A stretch of DNA of 7,362 bases. Source: an uncultured cyanobacterium. GTDB lineage: Bacteria; Cyanobacteriota; Cyanobacteriia; PCC-6307; Cyanobiaceae. Location: assembly GCA_903921295.1 (NCBI GenBank), contig CAIXOZ010000203.1, forward strand, positions 1-7,362, in the 5' to 3' direction. The notes below the pieces were generated by a model, which did no database searches, was not told the DNA's origin, and saw nothing but the letters and a program-made list of their open reading frames with translations. The position numbers and the translations under genes are program-made. This document shows, one piece after another, positions 6,010-7,362 of the stretch (position 1 is the stretch's first letter; every line of letters begins with the position of its first letter).

Positions 6010-7362
6010 ATGGCGGCTGTCAGGGTGGACGGTGTGGTGGTCGAACCCTTGCTTGTGGAGTCGGATGAGAGCCTCGGGGGGACAGCGCTCCTGGCCCCCT
6101 TCGGCAGCAGCGAACGCTGGCAGCAACTGCAGCGGCTGCGCCGCGGTCAGCAAGCGGCGGAACCCCTGATCGCCGCCCTCAGCTGCGGCAGCCTGGCGCC
6201 GCGATCCGATCTGCTGGCAGCCCTCTGGGGCCAGCTCGATCGCGCGGGTGTCGAACGTCTGCTGGGCAGCATCGCCGCCGACAACGCAGCACCCTGGCTG
6301 GAGGCCAGTCGGCTCGAGTTGCCCGCCGTGGCCAGCCAGCCTGCGGTGGAACGGGCCTGGCTGGAACCCCTGCTGACCCTGCAGCAGGAGGCAGCCCCGG
6401 ATCAACAGCTCGCCTGGCTGGAGGTGCTCGCCCAGTTCCTCGATCCGCGGGTGGCGCAGCGACTGCGGCGCGTCGTGCTCGAAACCAGTCGCACCATTGG
6501 TGCAACCCTGGATCAGCCCCCCGATGCAGCGATCGCGCTCGAAGCGGTGCTGCCCCTGTTGCCGCTGCTGGGACGACAGCGTCAACGCCAGGATGGGGTT
6601 CTGCTGCTGCAATGCAGCCTTGAACCGGGACCCCTGGCCTGGCGCCGGGCCGCTCTGGAGGGCGTGGCCCTGGGTCTGTCGTCCTGGCCTTTGCCCCTCC
6701 TGGCTCCGGCCCTGGGGCGGCTGGCGGGGGACCTGTCCCCAGCCCTGGCGAACCAGGCGATCGATCTGCTGGCCAGGCTGCCGGACGGACAACGGCAGCT
6801 GCGGCGACTGGTGAGCACCTCTCTCGAGGCCTCGGCCGCCGAACGGCTGCGGCGACGACGGGTGTGCACACCGCTGGTGCTGGTGGTTCATGGTCGCCAG
6901 GGGGGAGAGATTCCGGCCGTTTATGACCACCTGGCCCATGCGCTCCAGGAACGGCGCCGGGCCCCGGTGCTGATCCAGGCCCTGACCGGAACGGCGCCAC
7001 CCTTCGATCAACGGCTGAAACAGAGAGCGGGTGTCGCCGGCGGCATCACCCTCGTGCCGCTGCTGCTCCTGCCGGGAGAGCATGTGCGACGGGATGTGCC
7101 GGCGATCGCCGGCAGCTGGAGCAACCTGCTGGCCACCGAGATGGAAGCGACAGCGACCCTGCACCGCCTCCCCTTCCTCGGGGCCTGGCCGAGCTGGCAG
7201 CAGCTGTTGGCGCAGGAGCTGCAGCAACGGGGCCAGGGCCGTCGCTGGCTCTGGCTGCACCATCCTCTGCAGGGCCATCTGGCCGACCGGTACCTGGCGC
7301 ACCTGGGCCGGATCCTCGGCCAACCCGGCTGCGCAGCCGATACTGCTGAGGCTGCGATCAAC
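6010..7362 (+). CDS. Helical-repeat protein fused to CbiX/SirB-type sirohydrochlorin chelatase (partial, runs off right edge)
   Basis: Open from ATG 6010 through the last base: 451 residues visible, no stop reached. Residues about 40-280 are Leu/Ala-rich amphipathic helices in hairpins that look HEAT-like (for example around WLEVLAQFLDPRVAQRLRRVV and WPLPLLAPALGRLAG); I assign no function to them. From about 287 it becomes a class II chelatase domain: TPLVLVVHGRQGGE with His294, then ITLVPLLLLPGEHVRRDVPAI with His358, the two metal-binding histidines of CbiX/SirB. A possible second, degenerate chelatase half begins at RRWLWLHHPLQG (411-422), as in two-domain CbiX. It would insert Fe2+ (siroheme) or Co2+ into sirohydrochlorin; next to nirA, siroheme is the sensible product. 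It starts 8 bp after nirA, with GAGGG (6000-6004) straddling the nirA stop as ribosome site, so the two are one transcript. Strong GC-rich codon use continues through both domains. Confidence 0.85.
   Translation, partial: MAAVRVDGVVVEPLLVESDESLGGTALLAPFGSSERWQQLQRLRRGQQAAEPLIAALSCGSLAPRSDLLAALWGQLDRAGVERLLGSIAADNAAPWLEASRLELPAVASQPAVERAWLEPLLTLQQEAAPDQQLAWLEVLAQFLDPRVAQRLRRVVLETSRTIGATLDQPPDAAIALEAVLPLLPLLGRQRQRQDGVLLLQCSLEPGPLAWRRAALEGVALGLSSWPLPLLAPALGRLAGDLSPALANQAIDLLARLPDGQRQLRRLVSTSLEASAAERLRRRRVCTPLVLVVHGRQGGEIPAVYDHLAHALQERRRAPVLIQALTGTAPPFDQRLKQRAGVAGGITLVPLLLLPGEHVRRDVPAIAGSWSNLLATEMEATATLHRLPFLGAWPSWQQLLAQELQQRGQGRRWLWLHHPLQGHLADRYLAHLGRILGQPGCAADTAEAAIN
6529..6536. repeat. HIP1 octamer GCGATCGC (helical part of chelatase gene)
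   Basis: Second perfect copy of the cyanobacterial HIP1 palindrome, in the sequence for the helical-repeat domain. Confidence 0.8.
7102..7109. repeat. HIP1 octamer GCGATCGC (chelatase domain)
   Basis: Third perfect copy, here extended to the 14-bp palindrome CCGGCGATCGCCGG (7099-7112). Confidence 0.8.

Noticed and set aside
5836..7323. Long minus-strand open frame (495 codons) at the right end
   Set aside because: It is Gln/Arg/Pro-rich without motifs, overlaps the end of nirA and lies opposite the chelatase gene, whose catalytic histidine motifs and ribosome site support the plus strand.
1..7362. CRISPR array, prophage or other mobile element
   Set aside because: No regularly spaced repeats, integrase/transposase frames or attachment-site duplications are visible; every gene fits one nitrate-assimilation locus.

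Overview
This window is a nitrate-assimilation locus from a GC-rich cyanobacterium. The assignment rests on several things seen here. There is a ferredoxin-type nitrite reductase. There is a NarM-type nitrate-reductase-associated protein, a family typical of cyanobacteria. There are NrtA/NrtB/NrtC-like ABC nitrate transporter genes. Three copies of the cyanobacterial HIP1 octamer GCGATCGC occur (3117-3124, 6529-6536, 7102-7109). As general knowledge, most marine picocyanobacteria use the single permease NrtP and are poor in HIP1. An ABC-type Nrt system with HIP1 therefore points, tentatively, to a Synechococcus/Cyanobium-like freshwater, brackish or basal lineage.

Layout. The left third (1-2494) is a minus-strand transport operon: nrtA (periplasmic nitrate/nitrite-binding protein), then nrtB (permease), then the start of an ATPase gene, probably nrtC, cut by the left edge. 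nrtA and nrtB are separated by a hairpin-bearing spacer; nrtB and nrtC are one base apart. A gene-free stretch of about 345 bp (2495-2839) lies upstream of nrtA and carries two copies of an NtcA-like box. Next, still on the minus strand, come a TrpD2-like glycosyltransferase-family-3 gene and narM, overlapping by ATGA and followed by a terminator-like hairpin. Divergently, on the plus strand, nirA (nitrite reductase) is followed 8 bp later by a gene that runs off the right edge. That gene encodes a helical-repeat domain fused to a CbiX/SirB-type sirohydrochlorin chelatase.

How it works together (inference from families). NrtABC(D) imports nitrate and nitrite. NarB, not in the window, reduces nitrate with NarM's help. 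NirA reduces nitrite to ammonium using ferredoxin, siroheme and a 4Fe-4S cluster. The chelatase gene co-transcribed with nirA would insert iron to make that siroheme. Three imperfect boxes of the form GTA-N8-GAC, two before nrtA and one before nirA, all point toward the gene they precede, which suggests shared control by the nitrogen regulator NtcA.

The items most worth a second look are the TrpD2-like gene coupled to narM with its degenerate phosphoribosyltransferase motif, the repeat-chelatase fusion, the repeated NtcA-like boxes, and an NrtA that appears to be a free Tat-exported protein rather than a lipoprotein.
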